A stretch of 64,000 nt of DNA from Haemaphysalis longicornis (GCA_013339765.2 CM023448.1:323558941-323622940), one strand, 5' to 3'; counted from the first letter of the stretch, positions 47,757 to 59,874 are shown. Translations and numbers: made by a program. The notes: generated by a model not told the origin, from the letters alone.

Positions 47757-48387
47757 CCCCTGCTACACCGGCGTCTCAAATGCCATTCAGAGTCCGCGGT
47801 GCTGCACTACGATTTTGGTGGCAGTTGAAAGCTTTAAGAATCATTCGTCGTGCTGCAGGGGCGCTGCTGCCATCGAGTTCTGTTTTCATACAATAATGCA
47901 ACAATCAAATTTAGGTGCAGTCTTTGCGAGTAAAATGATATCAGATTATGAATAACGCAGGGCTTGACACACTTTTTGCTTAATTCTGAATTGCAATCAA
48001 GGTTGTTTTATACTTCTGGGTGCATGTTTTGTGTTGTCTGGCCACACTGGTTTGTTGCTTGCTCGCATTGGTACTGAAAGTATGGAATTATTACATCTTG
48101 ATATTAGGACTTAAGTGAATGAAAAGTAAACAAAGTCCCACAATTAAAATTATTTCTTTTTCGTTTTAAGTACGCCAACAATATATTTGTTAGTGCTGAC
48201 TTGAAATGCTGTGCGTGAGAGTGCAAGAAATGGCATTCGAGGTCCCAAATGTCTCTCGGGCTGCCCATTTGGCTCGAATGTCATTTTGGCTGAATGCCAT
48301 TCCAAAAGCACTGGAGCAGCACAACATTTGTGCTTCAGTCAAATGGCATTCGGTTCGAAGGCATTCGAGGCGCCAGTGTAGCAGGGG
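47757..48387. mobile_element. TA-flanked DNA element with about 30-bp inverted repeats, 631 bp
   Basis: Left CCCCTGCTACACCGGCGTCT; right end reverse complement CCCCTGCTACACTGGCGCCT; both continue CRAATGCC. TA on both sides (47755-47756, 48388-48389). The interior also carries further AATGCCATT/AATGGCATT inverted motifs (48224-48360). No transposase. Superfamily uncertain. Confidence 0.88.
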
Positions 48388-48389
48388 TA

Positions 48390-48739
48390 TAAGTTGCAAT
48401 CAGCGGCCAAGCGTTTGCTCCAGACCACAGGGCAGAAATACATGTAGGAGGGGAAACGGCCTATGGCAGCTGGCGTAGGTGGGCAACCAGATAATGTCAC
48501 AATGAAACAATGAAAACCAACGCGGCCTACAAAACTTCGCAGCTGTGATGGCAAAGGAGAGGATAGCGACAACGGATGGATGAAATGATAGCAGCCACAG
48601 TTCATCCCGTAGCTGCACAGTGAAATGCCAATCACAGCGGCCATAGAGTTTCTTGTCCTGCGAGAGATGCTGCTAGCCTAACCAAGACCGAAGCGCTTGT
48701 GACGTTATCTGGCTGCACTAGGAAGCGTTGTTTCCCCTC
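48390..48739. other. Unassigned stretch
   Basis: No recognised gene or repeat ends. Confidence 0.35.
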
Positions 48740-49130
48740 CTGTTTTGTTCTTGCTGCTGGCTCCCAACACGTTCCCCAACCCTGTAGCCTACGGCAGATG
48801 TTACCCAGGACTGTATACAGCAGAGTGCAATACTCGTAGAGGCGGAGCGGACGTCGAGCACATGGTTTGGTCGTGCCTTCTGGAAAGCAGGCAGGTTAAG
48901 CAGAAAGGATGCCCTTTATTAGACGTCAGATCCGCGGAGCAGTGGGAGACCATGCTGCTTAGCTCCGATCCAAAAGCGCAAGCCCAAGTCGTCGGCATGG
49001 CTGAAGACACCGCCGGGGTCTGAGGGTTCCTGGCTGCCACCTAAAGGGGAGAGGAAGACCAAAGAGGATCTACAACCTCTTCCTTTCCCTTTGTCCTATC
49101 CCAGGCACCCAGTAATTTTCTTCTCTCTCT
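48740..49130 (+). pseudogene. LINE ORF2 C-terminal remnant
   Basis: + strand. The translated string (48745-49023) holds NTFPNPVAYGRCYPGLYTAE, EHMVWSCLLES and EQWETMLLSSDPKAQAQVV, ending AEDTAGV. This is the common C-terminus of tick I/R1-group LINEs (TN.FP.P....YP..Y...C..C......H.LW.C ... WE..L.S.DP..Q..(L/V)V..A...A...G). Two of the zinc-binding cysteines are lost. The 3' end lies near 49130. Confidence 0.72.
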
Positions 49131-51009
49131 CTTATCTAAGTCATGGCCCGTCTCTGATGGAGCACAGCACAGGATTTACCAGCAAGCTGAATGTTTTCTG
49201 TGTTTGTTTTGTTTGAACTAAAGTCAAATTCTTTGAACTGTAATTGTACATACGTCGCAAATATATTATTTGTATTTTTAATGTGACTTTCATCATTACC
49301 ACTGCCTCTGCAATGCAGTGCAGGGCTCAAGACAATCAGTCAGTCATTAGTCATCAAGATTATCAATACACTACTGCTGCTGTCAAGAATGAAAAAAAAA
49401 AAAAAACTTTAGACACTATAGTACAGAGTGATCAAATGTAATCTTTGCACCTCTCCGAAGAAAAGACACTGAAGGGTACGCAACATTAGTTTTTATCTAG
49501 CTAATGAGCTAACAGGGGGTCACTAAGTGCTAGGATAATCGTTTCCCCCATTTTAGTGATTACGACTTATTGATTATATTTTTTTTATTAACCACTCTCT
49601 AGCATGCCGTTTGATGGCAGTATTACTGTGCATCAGTGCGAAAACCAAAACTTTTCCTAGCTTATGCAAAGATAATGCCTGAGCAGCCGGTCATGGTAAA
49701 ATTAGGCCAAACGTGCTTTGTTTGGTTAGGTTATGTACTTCTAATGCATAGCAAATGGCCCATAATGTTACCACCATAATGGCCTACAGAAGTGGTGCAC
49801 TTATCCTTATAGATGCTAGGGGTACGTGTTGGTATGACTCCTACTCATTTTTTCTTCCTTTACAATGATCACAATCTGAAGAGGCTTTCCAAACTCTGTG
49901 CATGGCCATCACTGCCCATCCACAAGAAACAAGAAATGAACTGCAGCAAAGCCACCTTTATAGGGAAAGCTAACTTTAATGCAAAGCTGGCAGTGTTCAC
50001 TGATGCTAATGATATGGTAACCTGCATGACTAACCTTGGCTGTTCTGTGGGTCTGTCATGTTTCAATGTGGAGTTGTGCAATACGTCATACCAAGGCTGC
50101 TGCAAGGTCGCTGGCTTGCAAAGGGGCCGTCGTGTGCAAGGGCAGAGCCATGTATACGGGCAAGAGGGCTGACACGGAGGTTAAGACGACATGCAACTTC
50201 TCTCAGATTGAACGATTGCCTCAGTAGAATAACACTCATGTCAGTTTTACCAAGGACTTCAGTGAAATTACTTTATTGAGCAAAAAAAATGGTTGCAGCT
50301 CACTGGTTACTTTACCACACTTATCTTGTGATGCAATATGTCTAGCTTGCGTGACTGCTGATGTTGGCCAAATTAAAACTGATTATTGGAATATTTTTGT
50401 GTTATTACAGGTGGAGCTTTAAGTATTTCAAATAAAGAATAACATTTTGTGGTTCAATAAACAAAAGCTACAGGTAAATGCAATAAGGTAAGTCAACTTG
50501 AGTCGGACACATCGGAGGTGAAAGCCACAAGTTGCTTTACAAGCTGCGGTGATGCTGTGCCATCTGTTGAGCGGCTCTTGCAATAGTAGCATGATAGCTT
50601 TTTAAGTTGAAAGAATTGTGAACAAATCACGTCTGCTGTTTTTTTATGAGGCGCTGAGGGTTCAGCTAATGAACCGTCAGTGAGCTCAAATCTTGCGATT
50701 CTAGTATGGTCATTCCATGCCAAACGTCCCAGCCGTAAAGTCAACAGTCATGGATTTCTTCAGTAAAAATTGTGGCTCATCCTTGCTTGCATGGCCCACA
50801 ATGCTCCCTCAAAATATCTTTGTCCAAAAAAATGTTTCTTTTTTTTTTAGGCATCCTTTTAAAAAGGATGCCTAAATAAGTCGAGAAACGAAGAACAGAC
50901 ACTTATGGACGAACCTCAAGAATCTTTTCAGCTCAAAGATCGAAGATTACGTTGGGATAAACGCACCGAACTAGACCACGTTGTCGCTACGTATACACGG
51001 TTTGCGCTG
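49131..51009. other. Unassigned stretch
   Basis: Short frames only (49813-50172 is the longest), none recognised. AT-rich. AAGGATGCCT/AGGCATCC inverted pair at 50850-50874. Confidence 0.35.
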
Positions 51010-51245
51010 CAAGGAACGACTTACGCACAAAAGTCACACTCTGTCTAGATGGGGTAATGAACGAAACTATACGCAGCCTAGACAACATATCCACCAAGGC
51101 ACTAACTAAATACACAAACGAATGTTCAAAGACTGGCCACATACCACCCAGATAAAACACTGCTAGAATAGTCATCATACCAAAGCCAGAGAAGAACTTT
51201 GACAACGTAAAAAGCTCAATAAACTGGCGAAGCTTGTACTAAGTC
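51010..51245 (+). pseudogene. LINE reverse transcriptase N-terminal fragment
   Basis: + strand pieces: NISTKALTKYTNECSKTGHI, then after a stop TARIVIIPKPEKNFDNVKS. This matches the ..(T/A).(I/V).(I/L)PKP.K....(L/V)R fingers motif of LINE RTs. Fragment is short, frame broken and no palm domain follows before the next element. Confidence 0.55.
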
Positions 51246-51394
51246 GCGCAAGGCTTAAACCATAGTGAAGCTGCAGGATTTCTTTCTACATGAGCACTGA
51301 AGGACACAGCACCACGCATTTGTATAAGTTTGAAATTGTTTATTTACACAATTTTTATTTTATTTGTTTGTTTAATTATTAAAACAACATTATT

Positions 51395-52823
51395 TACAAA
51401 TATCAGCACGGTTTTCGCAGGGGTTACTCATGTGACACACAGCTCGCCGGTTTTACTCACGACTTACACTCATCTCTTGACGCTAGTAATCAGGTCGACG
51501 CCATTTATGTGGATTTTTCTATAGCCTTCGACCGTGTTCCTCACCACCGACTTCTACTCAAACTAAGACGTCTTAATATTCATACTAATGTTCTTGCATG
51601 GATAACAGATTTTCTATCCTCCCGAACTTAGTTTACATCCGTTAACAGCTCAAATTCGCCTTTCGTACAGGTAACGTCTGGGGTGCCCCAGGGCAGTGTT
51701 CTTGGCCCTTTGCTCTTTCTAGTTTATATTAATGACTTACCTAATGGCCTAACATCTAGAGTAAGGCTCTTTGCCAATGACTGCGTAATATATCCTAACA
51801 TTTCAAGTGACACTGACCGCCAGGCTCTTCAGGCTGATCTTGACACATTAAACGCATGGTGTTCTGATTGGCTAATGACTCTTAACCTTTCTAAAACAAA
51901 GTGCATGTCATTCACCCGTTCCTCAACTAGAATTTCAACTACATATTTCCTGAACAACAATACACTTGAACTGGTTTCTACTTACCTTGGAGTGCATTTT
52001 CAATCAAATTTAACATGGCATAACCATATTAATCAAACGCTCGCATCTGCCAATCGTACACTAGGCGTAATAAAACATAACCGAAAGCAGGCACCATCAC
52101 ACATTAGAAAACTTGCATACCTCATTCTCATTCGCCCTAAAATTGAATACGCATCTGCCATCTGAGATCCAAGTCAAGAATACATTATGCGTGATATTGA
52201 ATCCCTGCAAAACCGTGCTGTTCGTTTTATTTTTTCTGATTATTCCCCATACGCAAGCGTCACAGCGCTGAAAAATCGTGCCGAGTTGGCTTCATTATTA
52301 CTTCGCCGCCGGCATGCTCGCCTAACACTTTTTAATAAACTGTATCATCATGAGCGCCTTTGTGACGACTTTTTTCACTCACCCACTGTTACACTTCCAC
52401 GGCGTGATCATTCTTGTAAAGTTAAGCGCATCACTTGCCATTCATTTACGTTCGCTAACTCATTCATTCTGCGCACAATAATAGACTGGAATAACCTACC
52501 ACAGCACATTGCCACAGAAGCTAACCTAACAAAATTTCAGGACTTTTAAAAAATGAAGTGACCTAATTCTGTTCTTGCTTGCGTATATTGACCTTTTTAT
52601 TTATTTTTTTTTTGCTTGTGATGTGCTTGCCTTGTAGTTATATGTTTTTGTAGTTATGTGTTTTAAAAATTCTTATTGCTTGTATTTTTTTGCTACGTTT
52701 GTAATTTATCATTCTGTTAGCACCCATTCATGTTATGTTCGATGTATGCGCATGCTCCCCCCTATGTAATACCCTCCTACGGAGGGCCTTTAGGGGTACC
52801 TGAATAAATAAATAAATAAACAT
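51395..52823 (+). pseudogene. CR1-like non-LTR retrotransposon, RT to 3' end, decayed
   Basis: + strand. Starts with YQHGFRRGYSCDTQL (typical QHGFR.G.S..TQL), then VDAIYVDFSIAFDRVPH, VPQGSVLGPLLFLVYINDLP and LRLNLSKTKC-style palm/thumb blocks. The catalytic box reads FANDC at about 51772-51783 instead of FADDC, losing one catalytic aspartate. C-terminal region includes IESLQNRAVRFIFSDYSPYA and ILRTIIDWNNLPQHIA, typical of CR1/L2-group ORF2. In-frame stops occur near 51629, 52164 and 52547. It ends with (AATA)n at 52801-52820. Upstream parts are missing. Confidence 0.85.
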
Positions 52824-54147
52824 GTTCCGTCGTCGCTTTGCACTGTGTTAGTAGTAATCATTGTCATATGCATCAATATCGTCATGTTCCTCATGCCAAG
52901 CATTAAACTGCGGTAGCGCTTTACAACAGCTGGGGCAGCAGCGGGGGCGCGTACGTGCATGAGGCATGCGCGGCGTTCCTGGAGTCGCGTCGAGGTTCCA
53001 CGGAGCAGGTGTTGTGCCAGCTGTGGCGTTGTTGGTTGCTAGGCAATGCAACGCGCTGCTTGGGGTTTTCGGCAGTTTTTTTTTCTTCTTCTTTTGCTAA
53101 AGCCACTGCGTGTGCCGCGGACACTCAGCGGTCGCCGCTAGACACGCACTCACGGGCTGGCTTGTCTTGTTCGGCAATTTCTTGGTCTTTAGCGCCACAC
53201 ATTACGCACGTACATAAACCTGGCCTAGGAAAGTTGGGACTTCGCGGAAAATTTGTCGCTTAGTAATTGGTTCGTTATATCTAAGTTCCGGGCCCGGTTT
53301 ATGAAATCGAATGCCAATGCTTGACAAAAGTTAATGGTAGGTCTCATCACCTAGAACATTTACCTCAAAATACTGAGTCTTTACCAAACCTTGCTGCTGT
53401 TCATGAGGGAGGCAGCCGGACGCTCGCATGAGATTAACGCACACATACGCGGTACGGCCGTCAGCGCAGACTCGGGACGCGGCGCAAAACGTCAATCTAA
53501 CTAACACTTCCTCCGCGGACGGCAAGTCACAGATCCCGTCGTTCCCTTGCAGTCCGTCCTCGTCATCGGTTCTCGAACACTCGACGAGCCTCTCGGACAT
53601 CTTCCCAAACGGGCGAGCACGCGCGTTTCGGCATGCTGAAAGTCGCACAGCTGCACCGCCCGGCATGCTCCGTTTGCGTGCAGTGACAACCTAAGCTTCG
53701 GCGAGATCGGACGGGCTTGAAACTCCTCCTCTCCTGTTCCGGACATTCCTCAGCTGTTTCAACCTCTTTTGAAGAGGTTGAAGAGGACTCCGGTAGCCGG
53801 CGCGAAAGCTTTGAAAACCCGCGAGCACGGGTAGCACCGGTCAGGGAGCACGGAATGCAGTTTGAAAAAAAGAGGGGAGAGCGCGGCAGACGCGTTCTGC
53901 AGCGCTCTCCTCTTTCTCCGCAACCCACACCCTCTCTACTGAAAGGGTGTTGGTTGCGCCGGCGCCGGTGGCACCGCGGCACCCCGCGGGAGCTCAGCAG
54001 CGAGACCGTTGCCGCGGCTTGTGCGCGCGTTGCGCGATCACATCGTTTCGCGCTGTCGGCGCCGGGGCAGCCGCGCAGAAGATGAATGCGGCTGTCCATC
54101 ACGCTAAAAAAAAAAATGGTGCAAAATGGCGAGGTATTTGGCGGAAA
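52824..54147. other. Unassigned GC-rich stretch
   Basis: 53390-54080 is GC-rich with long open frames on both strands (for example 54102-53563 minus), none recognisable. GGTTCGTTATATCTAAGTTC at 53269-53288 resembles the pogo-like ends elsewhere. Confidence 0.35.
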
Positions 54148-54299
54148 AATTCGTTATTTCCAGGGTGCCCGCCGCTGCTAGTTTGTTACATAGAGGTCAG
54201 AAATACACATGCTTCTATTCAGTAGCGCCGGGGAATATCAAAACTTCGTAATAAAGAGGAATTCGTTGTATGGAGGTTCGTTATACGCAGGTTTAACTG
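54148..54299 (+). mobile_element. Right-end fragment of a pogo/Tigger-like element, copy 2
   Basis: Matches 6485-6636. Ends GTTCGTTATACGCAGGTTTA then ACTG, followed by TA (54300-54301). Left end not identified; the GC-rich stretch to its left may be its interior. Confidence 0.6.
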
Positions 54300-54301
54300 T
54301 A

Positions 54302-54803
54302 TACAACAGCTCCGCTGTTAAAAAGAGCGGGCCCTCGGAGGTGAAAATTCTGGGCTTTCGCTTACCCTTCTGATCCCTCTTCCAGTAATTGGCACGCAGT
54401 TCTCACTAAGTTCCAAAAGAAGGCCCGGTTCTATGAAACTCTGAACTGCCCAGTGACTGGTGGCGCCACGACCGCGCAGTATTTGCTCTTCATGCCGCTG
54501 ATCCGCAACGTACCTTCTATATCTGGACCGTGCCTGCGTGAACCAAACCTTGTGTTCCGTTTCCTCTGAGGTGGCAAGCCAGACGAGGTCAAGCGGCAGG
54601 TCGCACACAACTATAGGGGTAAGGGGGCCGTCAGCCTCGCAGACTCGGGCATGTTAGCGACACCACTGCGCGTGAAGTGGACGCGAGTGGCGCTGGACTG
54701 TGATACGACTCTGACCGGCGTTTCCACCTCGTGCTCACTCGGCACTCGCTTGCGAGTGTTCCTGCTTACTACACGTGCAGAGCTCCTTTAGTAACATCGT
54801 CCT
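54302..54803. other. Unassigned stretch
   Basis: No recognised features up to the start of the tandem duplication. Confidence 0.35.
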
Positions 54804-56489
54804 CCAAACGGGCAGAGCATCGCCCTTTTATAACGGCATAGCTAACGCCCCAATTGATATCCAAGAGTTGTTCCATACATCGGTGTCGTCGCCCTGTCTG
54901 CTTCTGTCTCGTTCTCTGGCACGCTCAGAAACTCTACAGTCCAAATGATGCAGTCTTCCTACGAATTTCGACGTATTTGTAATTAGTAGGCACACTTTTT
55001 TAGTGCAAAATCATTGTTTTTCATGAGGCAATAACAAGATGTTATCCACATCGATCGAATGGCTGGAAAAATCCACGCGTCGTGCGCCGAAATCTTGTTA
55101 AGAAATAAAGAAAACAGAGCACTTCCACCCTGTGAAGAGGGAAGAACAGCGAAGTTGGAGCTATGGTTGGATTTGCTATGTTGGGGTTTAGCTATATTGG
55201 ATGCTTGCTATGTTGAATTATAGGGACAGTGTCGCGATCACTGTCACAGAAAAAGGGCACACGTGATTCATAGGTAGAGACAAATGATGTTTTTAGTGCG
55301 GCGCAAAGGCGGCCGCCAAAGAGCGCGCGGCATTGCGCAATGTCCGAGGGAGAGAAACACCGCGCATGCGTGGCGAGGAGCTTACAAGACTCGGGAAAGA
55401 GGTGCAGTGGCAGAGAGGAGGCATAAAGTGCGCCTGGAACCGTACGCTCTCCGAGGTGGCTTTGCTTCACTGTGCAACACACAATGTGGGAAAGTCAGCT
55501 TACGACGACAAGGCTTACACCGATCCCCTTCGTGTCGGCTCCACCAGCAAAACGCAAATGCATTGCTGTAAGGCATTTTCCTAGCCATGATATAATCCCT
55601 CTTACACCAAAATATATATACGTCACCTGACCTTTTCTGATGATTTTTTCCCATGTGCTGAAAATTGTGGGTATACGCCTCGAGCGCGGCCTGTAGGGGC
55701 GCCACTGAAATCCCCCTAGCGGCCCGTTTCGAAAGCAGGCGCGGGAGTCCCCGGCCCGCTCCCCCTGTCGCCGTTGCTTTTGGGGCTCGTTCAAGACAGC
55801 GATTTAGCGTCTTGTCCGCGTTCGAAATACCGAATAACGTGGAGCAGGCACTCTGTTTGCAAGCCTGGTGTGTTCACGAGAGTATAAACGTTTATGACGC
55901 GATCTTAGAAAGATCTATATGAGCGCCGGGCGTGTGTCACAGGCCGGCGTCCCGAAGCCAGCATTTGCATGCAGCTGATTGCAATTCCGCTGCCCTGAAA
56001 TTTAGTGGCAGTGTCTCCGTAAGCAGTGTTTCCTCCGATGGTCATGTTGCGGCCATACACACTATGATGTAAATCGACTTTGTGCACTACAAAATCCAGC
56101 GGAGCACTCATACCTGACAGCACGAAAGTTACGCCTGCCAATATCACATATCAGATATTGATCAGTACCCTGAACAAGCCAATGCGGCATAAATTTCGCA
56201 AACATTGTACCAAAGAAGTACGATGGATAATGCAAAATTACACTCCGGAGTCAGCACACGACGACAAATTTAATGCTGGGTCGTCTTGTTGTCCCGAGGT
56301 GAGCGCTCGCAAAGATTCATCTGTTACATTTATCCTCCACGAGAAGCGCGAAGATGGGCTTATAGAGTAATCCGCGTCCGCGACCAAACTCTTCTTCGAA
56401 ACATCGTCGTATGACACTGGGAGACTGCAGAATCTAGCATAAACCGAAATCAGAGACCCTTATCAGATACGACACTCTTCCAACGAGTC

Positions 56490-56622
56490 CGTGTGTACGA
56501 GATTTCGGCGCACGTTAAGGATCTCCAGGTGGTCAAAATTAATCCGCGGCGCCATCCACTACGGCGTTCCTCATCGTCTCCGTTGCGTCGGCGCGTTAAA
56601 CCCTGCAATCAATCAATCAACT
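56490..56622 (+). repeat. tRNA-derived SINE, 5'-truncated copy 2 (inside insertion X)
   Basis: Starts in the body (GTGTGTACGAGATTTCGGCG), lacks the tRNA-like head, ends GGCGCGTTAAACCC plus ATCA repeats. Same family as 2985-3230 and 63599-63844. Confidence 0.85.
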
Positions 56623-56825
56623 CTTTCAACGACACCTCGTATTTCTTGTGAACTGTATACCTTGTATTCTTTAAAAAATGCGTCCGCCGAGTGATCAGCC
56701 GTTCGTTGAAGGCGAAAAACAAACGAAAAATGAACACGCAGCCTGTGTGTGTGATAACTAAAACGTTCATTCGTTGATTTCGCTCCGCATTTGTAAATAA
56801 CGATAGTTGAGCGTCCTCCTCCTCA

Positions 56826-56849
56826 CCCCCCCCCCCCCCCCCCCCCCCC
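56826..56849 (+). repeat. 24-nt poly-C tract
   Basis: Uninterrupted C-run inside insertion X. Confidence 0.9.
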
Positions 56850-58854
56850 ATGCCTACCGAAATATCAGCGCATTTCGGATCTAGTTGGTCTGGTGATTAC
56901 TACCTTGCTCAAACAAACCTCTTTAGCATTTCAGAAGCTGCACTCGGTTTTTTTTTTCATTCCCGTACGACTATTCTATTTATTCCTGACTTGCAGACCA
57001 TTCATTTTCCCGTGGTTTCATTAACATATACCTTGGTTCTTACTATAAGGCATGAGTGGGCACATATCTGACAATGCACAGCCTTTGAGTGTACTTAACA
57101 TTTTCGCGTGGCTTATATTCCCATGAAAGGCACAAGTTTTTGTCAGCTATTGGGTTATCACATCCCTGAAACATATTTTTCTACGACGTACGTACTCGAA
57201 GCAAAGCCGCATTTGTTGTCTGCGCTGCAAAACGAACCAACCTCTTACAGTGCCAAATATTAGGTCTAAACGAGGTAACAATAAATAGAATTCACTTGTG
57301 CTGACGTGTTCGAAGGTGACAGCGGTGATATGCTGCTGCCGTCGCCGACGCCCGCAAGAGCGGCCAAGAAGCGCGCAGAACAGCCTCCCCGGGTAGCTCT
57401 TGTTGGCGTTCGAGCGCTCTACCAAGACGCAGCTGTTTTTTTAAGCACCCTAAACGTGCAGTTAGCTTACAGACATCACCATAACAAGTAGTTTAGTGCG
57501 CGGAAAGGCAAAGAGAAGCGAAAGAGAACCAAAACACTGCATGACCACCTATCAGCCACGCAGCGCTAATCCCGCAAACGCCGCGGAGAAGCGGCGGCAG
57601 GCGGCGCAGCGATCGCGAATCTCGAGGCGTATACGCTTGCTCTGTCGCCGAAGATGATCTGCTTGATCCTAGCCACAGACAGCTTCGCTGTAAAAGCCTT
57701 GGCACGCATGAACAAAGCGAGCGCGCGCCCCTCGTGGCTTCATAGCGCATGCTTCACAACGCTGCTGTTTTCCTGTTTCTCTTTGCCTTTCTTACTTCGA
57801 TCGTCTTGTCTTCTTAGTTGCCCACAGACCATTCGTAACTCCGCATTGAGTAGCTATGAATCTGTATTCTGGTGTATATATATTGTGGGATTCTACTTCA
57901 CACACTAGTGATTTCCCACCCCGCAGCCATCCGCACTCGGCAAACATGCCTTGCGAGCGCCGGCTGCGGACGGGTTCGTTGTTTGCGGAGACAGACAAAG
58001 GCAGGAGGCGGCGAGGGCAAAACACCAATGCATGGAGGAAAAAAAAGCTTAGGAGAGGCCCCCAGCTATCCCCGCGCATTGGCAAAAGTGTGGAGGAAGT
58101 CACGTGTTTTCGGCGGCCATTGGAAGTCGCGTTAGCAACGGCGTCCTAGCAACAGCCCGCCCGCCGTTCGCCAGTCATGGAGGAAAGGCAGCGCCTGCCT
58201 TGTCGTCCGATTGCGAAGATTGCTGCTTCGCTTTGCTGCGCTGTGGTCTTGCGGAACTCGAAAAGGATGCTGCGAGTTGCGACAGCTGCGCCGATGTGAA
58301 TATGTCATTTAATTTCTACTTGCAAGTGCACCTTGTACCGCGTCAAGCTTTTGCTCCGGTCGCGATCACGACGCGCCTATTGAAGTGCAGATATCGTGAA
58401 CGCGCCGTCCCGTCGTACGCGCGGACACCCGTCTGGTAGATTTTCGGGAAGTGATACACGGTGTGCAGTACGTAGGCGACTTGCAACCGAACGATTCGCA
58501 ACTCAATTTTTTGGTTATCGCCGCTGCAATATTAGTTTGCTAGGCCGGCAATGCGCGGCAGTGCCTTTGCAACTGTTACAAGGTAGATTCCCAGTTGATA
58601 TAATTCCATCGTCCTATTACCTTAGTAGGTGTCCGTCTGTTGACTGGAAGAGTGCTGGATCTGGAATCTGGATCTTTTTGTGGTCTCGCTCTGGATTTCG
58701 CTTTTCAACGCTTCATACTGCGAGGTTAGTGTATGAACGTTTTCAACTGATATCACCTTGAATTTATCGACACTGAGACAAGTTGAAACTTGGCGAAAAA
58801 AAGTTTATTGACGCCACCCACCCCCTCATTTTTTTTACTCAATAAAACGTTTTG

Positions 58855-58881
58855 CCTCCTCCTCCTCCTCCTCCTCCTCCT
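58855..58881 (+). repeat. (CCT)n microsatellite
   Basis: Nine CCT triplets inside transposon Y. Confidence 0.95.
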
Positions 58882-59049
58882 TCGCAAAAAATTCTATCGA
58901 AGGCACGCGAACAACGGTAAAAACATTCCACAATTTTTTAGCGTGAAATCTGCATGAAGTACTGCTTACCTATATATATAGAACGGCCGTTTAATTGACT
59001 AGTCATCTCTGGGATTGCCAGTGAAACTGCAACGCAAACTTGGGCACTT

Positions 59050-59263
59050 TCCAGTCCGGTAGCCGCACGGCGTTCGCCCACTGTTTGCGGCGTTCTCCAT
59101 CGCTTGGGAACCTATAAACGGCGGCGATTGCAAACAAAGGATGAATGCACACCAATGTACAGCAATACTTGTCAGCGGAATGATGCACTAACCGGTGGAA
59201 AGTGACGCCCAATTCCTTGGGTACCGATCGCGACTTGCAGCCTGGCACCGAGCATTGCGGCAT
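59050..59263 (-). pseudogene. THAP zinc-finger domain, two exons, truncated transposase
   Basis: Minus strand. ATG at 59263-59261 starts MPQCSVPGCKSRSVPKELGV, then TFHR. A GTTAGT donor (59192) and a TATAG acceptor (59112) define an 80-bp intron (59192-59112). After splicing the reading continues FPSDGERRKQWANAVR and LPDWKVPKF. This gives the THAP pattern C..C (MPQCSVPGC), F(H)RFP.D..R...W, and W.P. The second C..H pair (LC..HF) is missing because the frame runs into a stop after QSQR. It binds transposon ends in the family (known). Without it and the catalytic part, it is inactive. Confidence 0.75.
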
Positions 59264-59874
59264 TGTTAGAGCGAGCCGCTTCGCAAACCTGCTGCGGCCA
59301 CACTGAAGACGTAACCGCGCGTTTAGGTTCACGGTCACGCGCTGCAAAACGGCCTTCTACCTGCCTATCAGCTGATTTCCACCGGCTCGGCGCTGGCAGA
59401 TGCAGACGACAAGAGAGGCGATACAGGACGGAGGAGGCGGAGAAGGTGCACCGAGAGAGAGAGGCAAAAAGAGTCCGCCAATGGCATGGAGGGCCAATGG
59501 TCCGCCATTCGACTTACAGAAATGGCGTTTCCGGCTGCGCTGGGTGTGACGTCAGGGCCTCTCCTAAGCTTTTCTTTCCTCCATGCACCAATGCCAGCAT
59601 TTATTGGGTCATTTCAGATTCGAACAAAGCATGGCTGGTCGACCTCTTCAATTCGCTTGAAATTTTTTTACCTCATTCCCGCATGTATGTAATGTGCGGA
59701 TTCACAAATATTTTCGGCGGAAAAAATTTTGGGCCCACTGAAAAAAAATTTGGAACCCACCTGCGTGGACCCCGGCCGCTACCTGGCCATGCGCCGCGGC
59801 CAAATTTAGCGACGTCTAGCAAAAAATATACTAATCAGGGGCGAATGGTAATTTTTTGCTTAATTCCCTTTTCG

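Larger units (their letters stand above)
55677..57628. mobile_element. Insertion X in the long copy, 1952 bp, inverted ends GCCTCGAG
   Basis: GTATAC(GC) stands at both borders (55671-55678 and 57629-57636) and once in the short copy (60736-60743), so the segment is an insertion with a 6- to 8-bp target duplication. Taking 6 bp, the ends are perfect inverted GCCTCGAG. Further inward both sides are GC-rich but only weakly alike. It contains a SINE fragment (56490-56622) and a C-run (56826-56849). No transposase frame was recognised. Superfamily open. Confidence 0.75.
58031..59585 (-). mobile_element. P-superfamily-like transposon Y, 1555 bp, internally deleted, with THAP exon
   Basis: Bounded by 8-bp direct repeats CACCAATG (58023-58030 and 59586-59593); the short copy has this octamer once (61130-61137). 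Terminal inverted repeats of about 30 bp start CATGGAGGAAA, continue GCTTAGGAGAGGCCC, and differ by one or two bases. P elements also start with CATG, have 31-bp inverted repeats and make 8-bp duplications (known). A THAP DNA-binding domain is encoded on the minus strand near its right end (59263-59050), as expected for the N-terminus of a P-type transposase. The rest of a transposase (RNase H-like domain) is not seen, so it is a deletion derivative. Confidence 0.82.
54804..59874 (+). repeat. Tandem duplication, long copy (with two insertions)
   Basis: Begins CCAAACGGGCAGAGCATCGC and consists of blocks A (54804-55678), B (57629-58030) and C (59586 to about 59862). They are separated by two inserted elements (55677-57628 and 58031-59585). 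The same blocks follow directly as the short copy at 59875. Identity of the blocks is high with a few substitutions and small indels. No coding function recognised in A, B or C. Confidence 0.9.

Noticed and set aside
53563..54102. Arginine/serine-rich minus-strand frame as a gene
   Set aside because: GC-rich sequence gives long open frames on both strands here; no domain, splice or start evidence.
55192..55482. 96-residue minus-strand frame repeated identically at 60258-60548
   Set aside because: Identity is explained by the tandem duplication; no start context, domain or other copy supports a gene.
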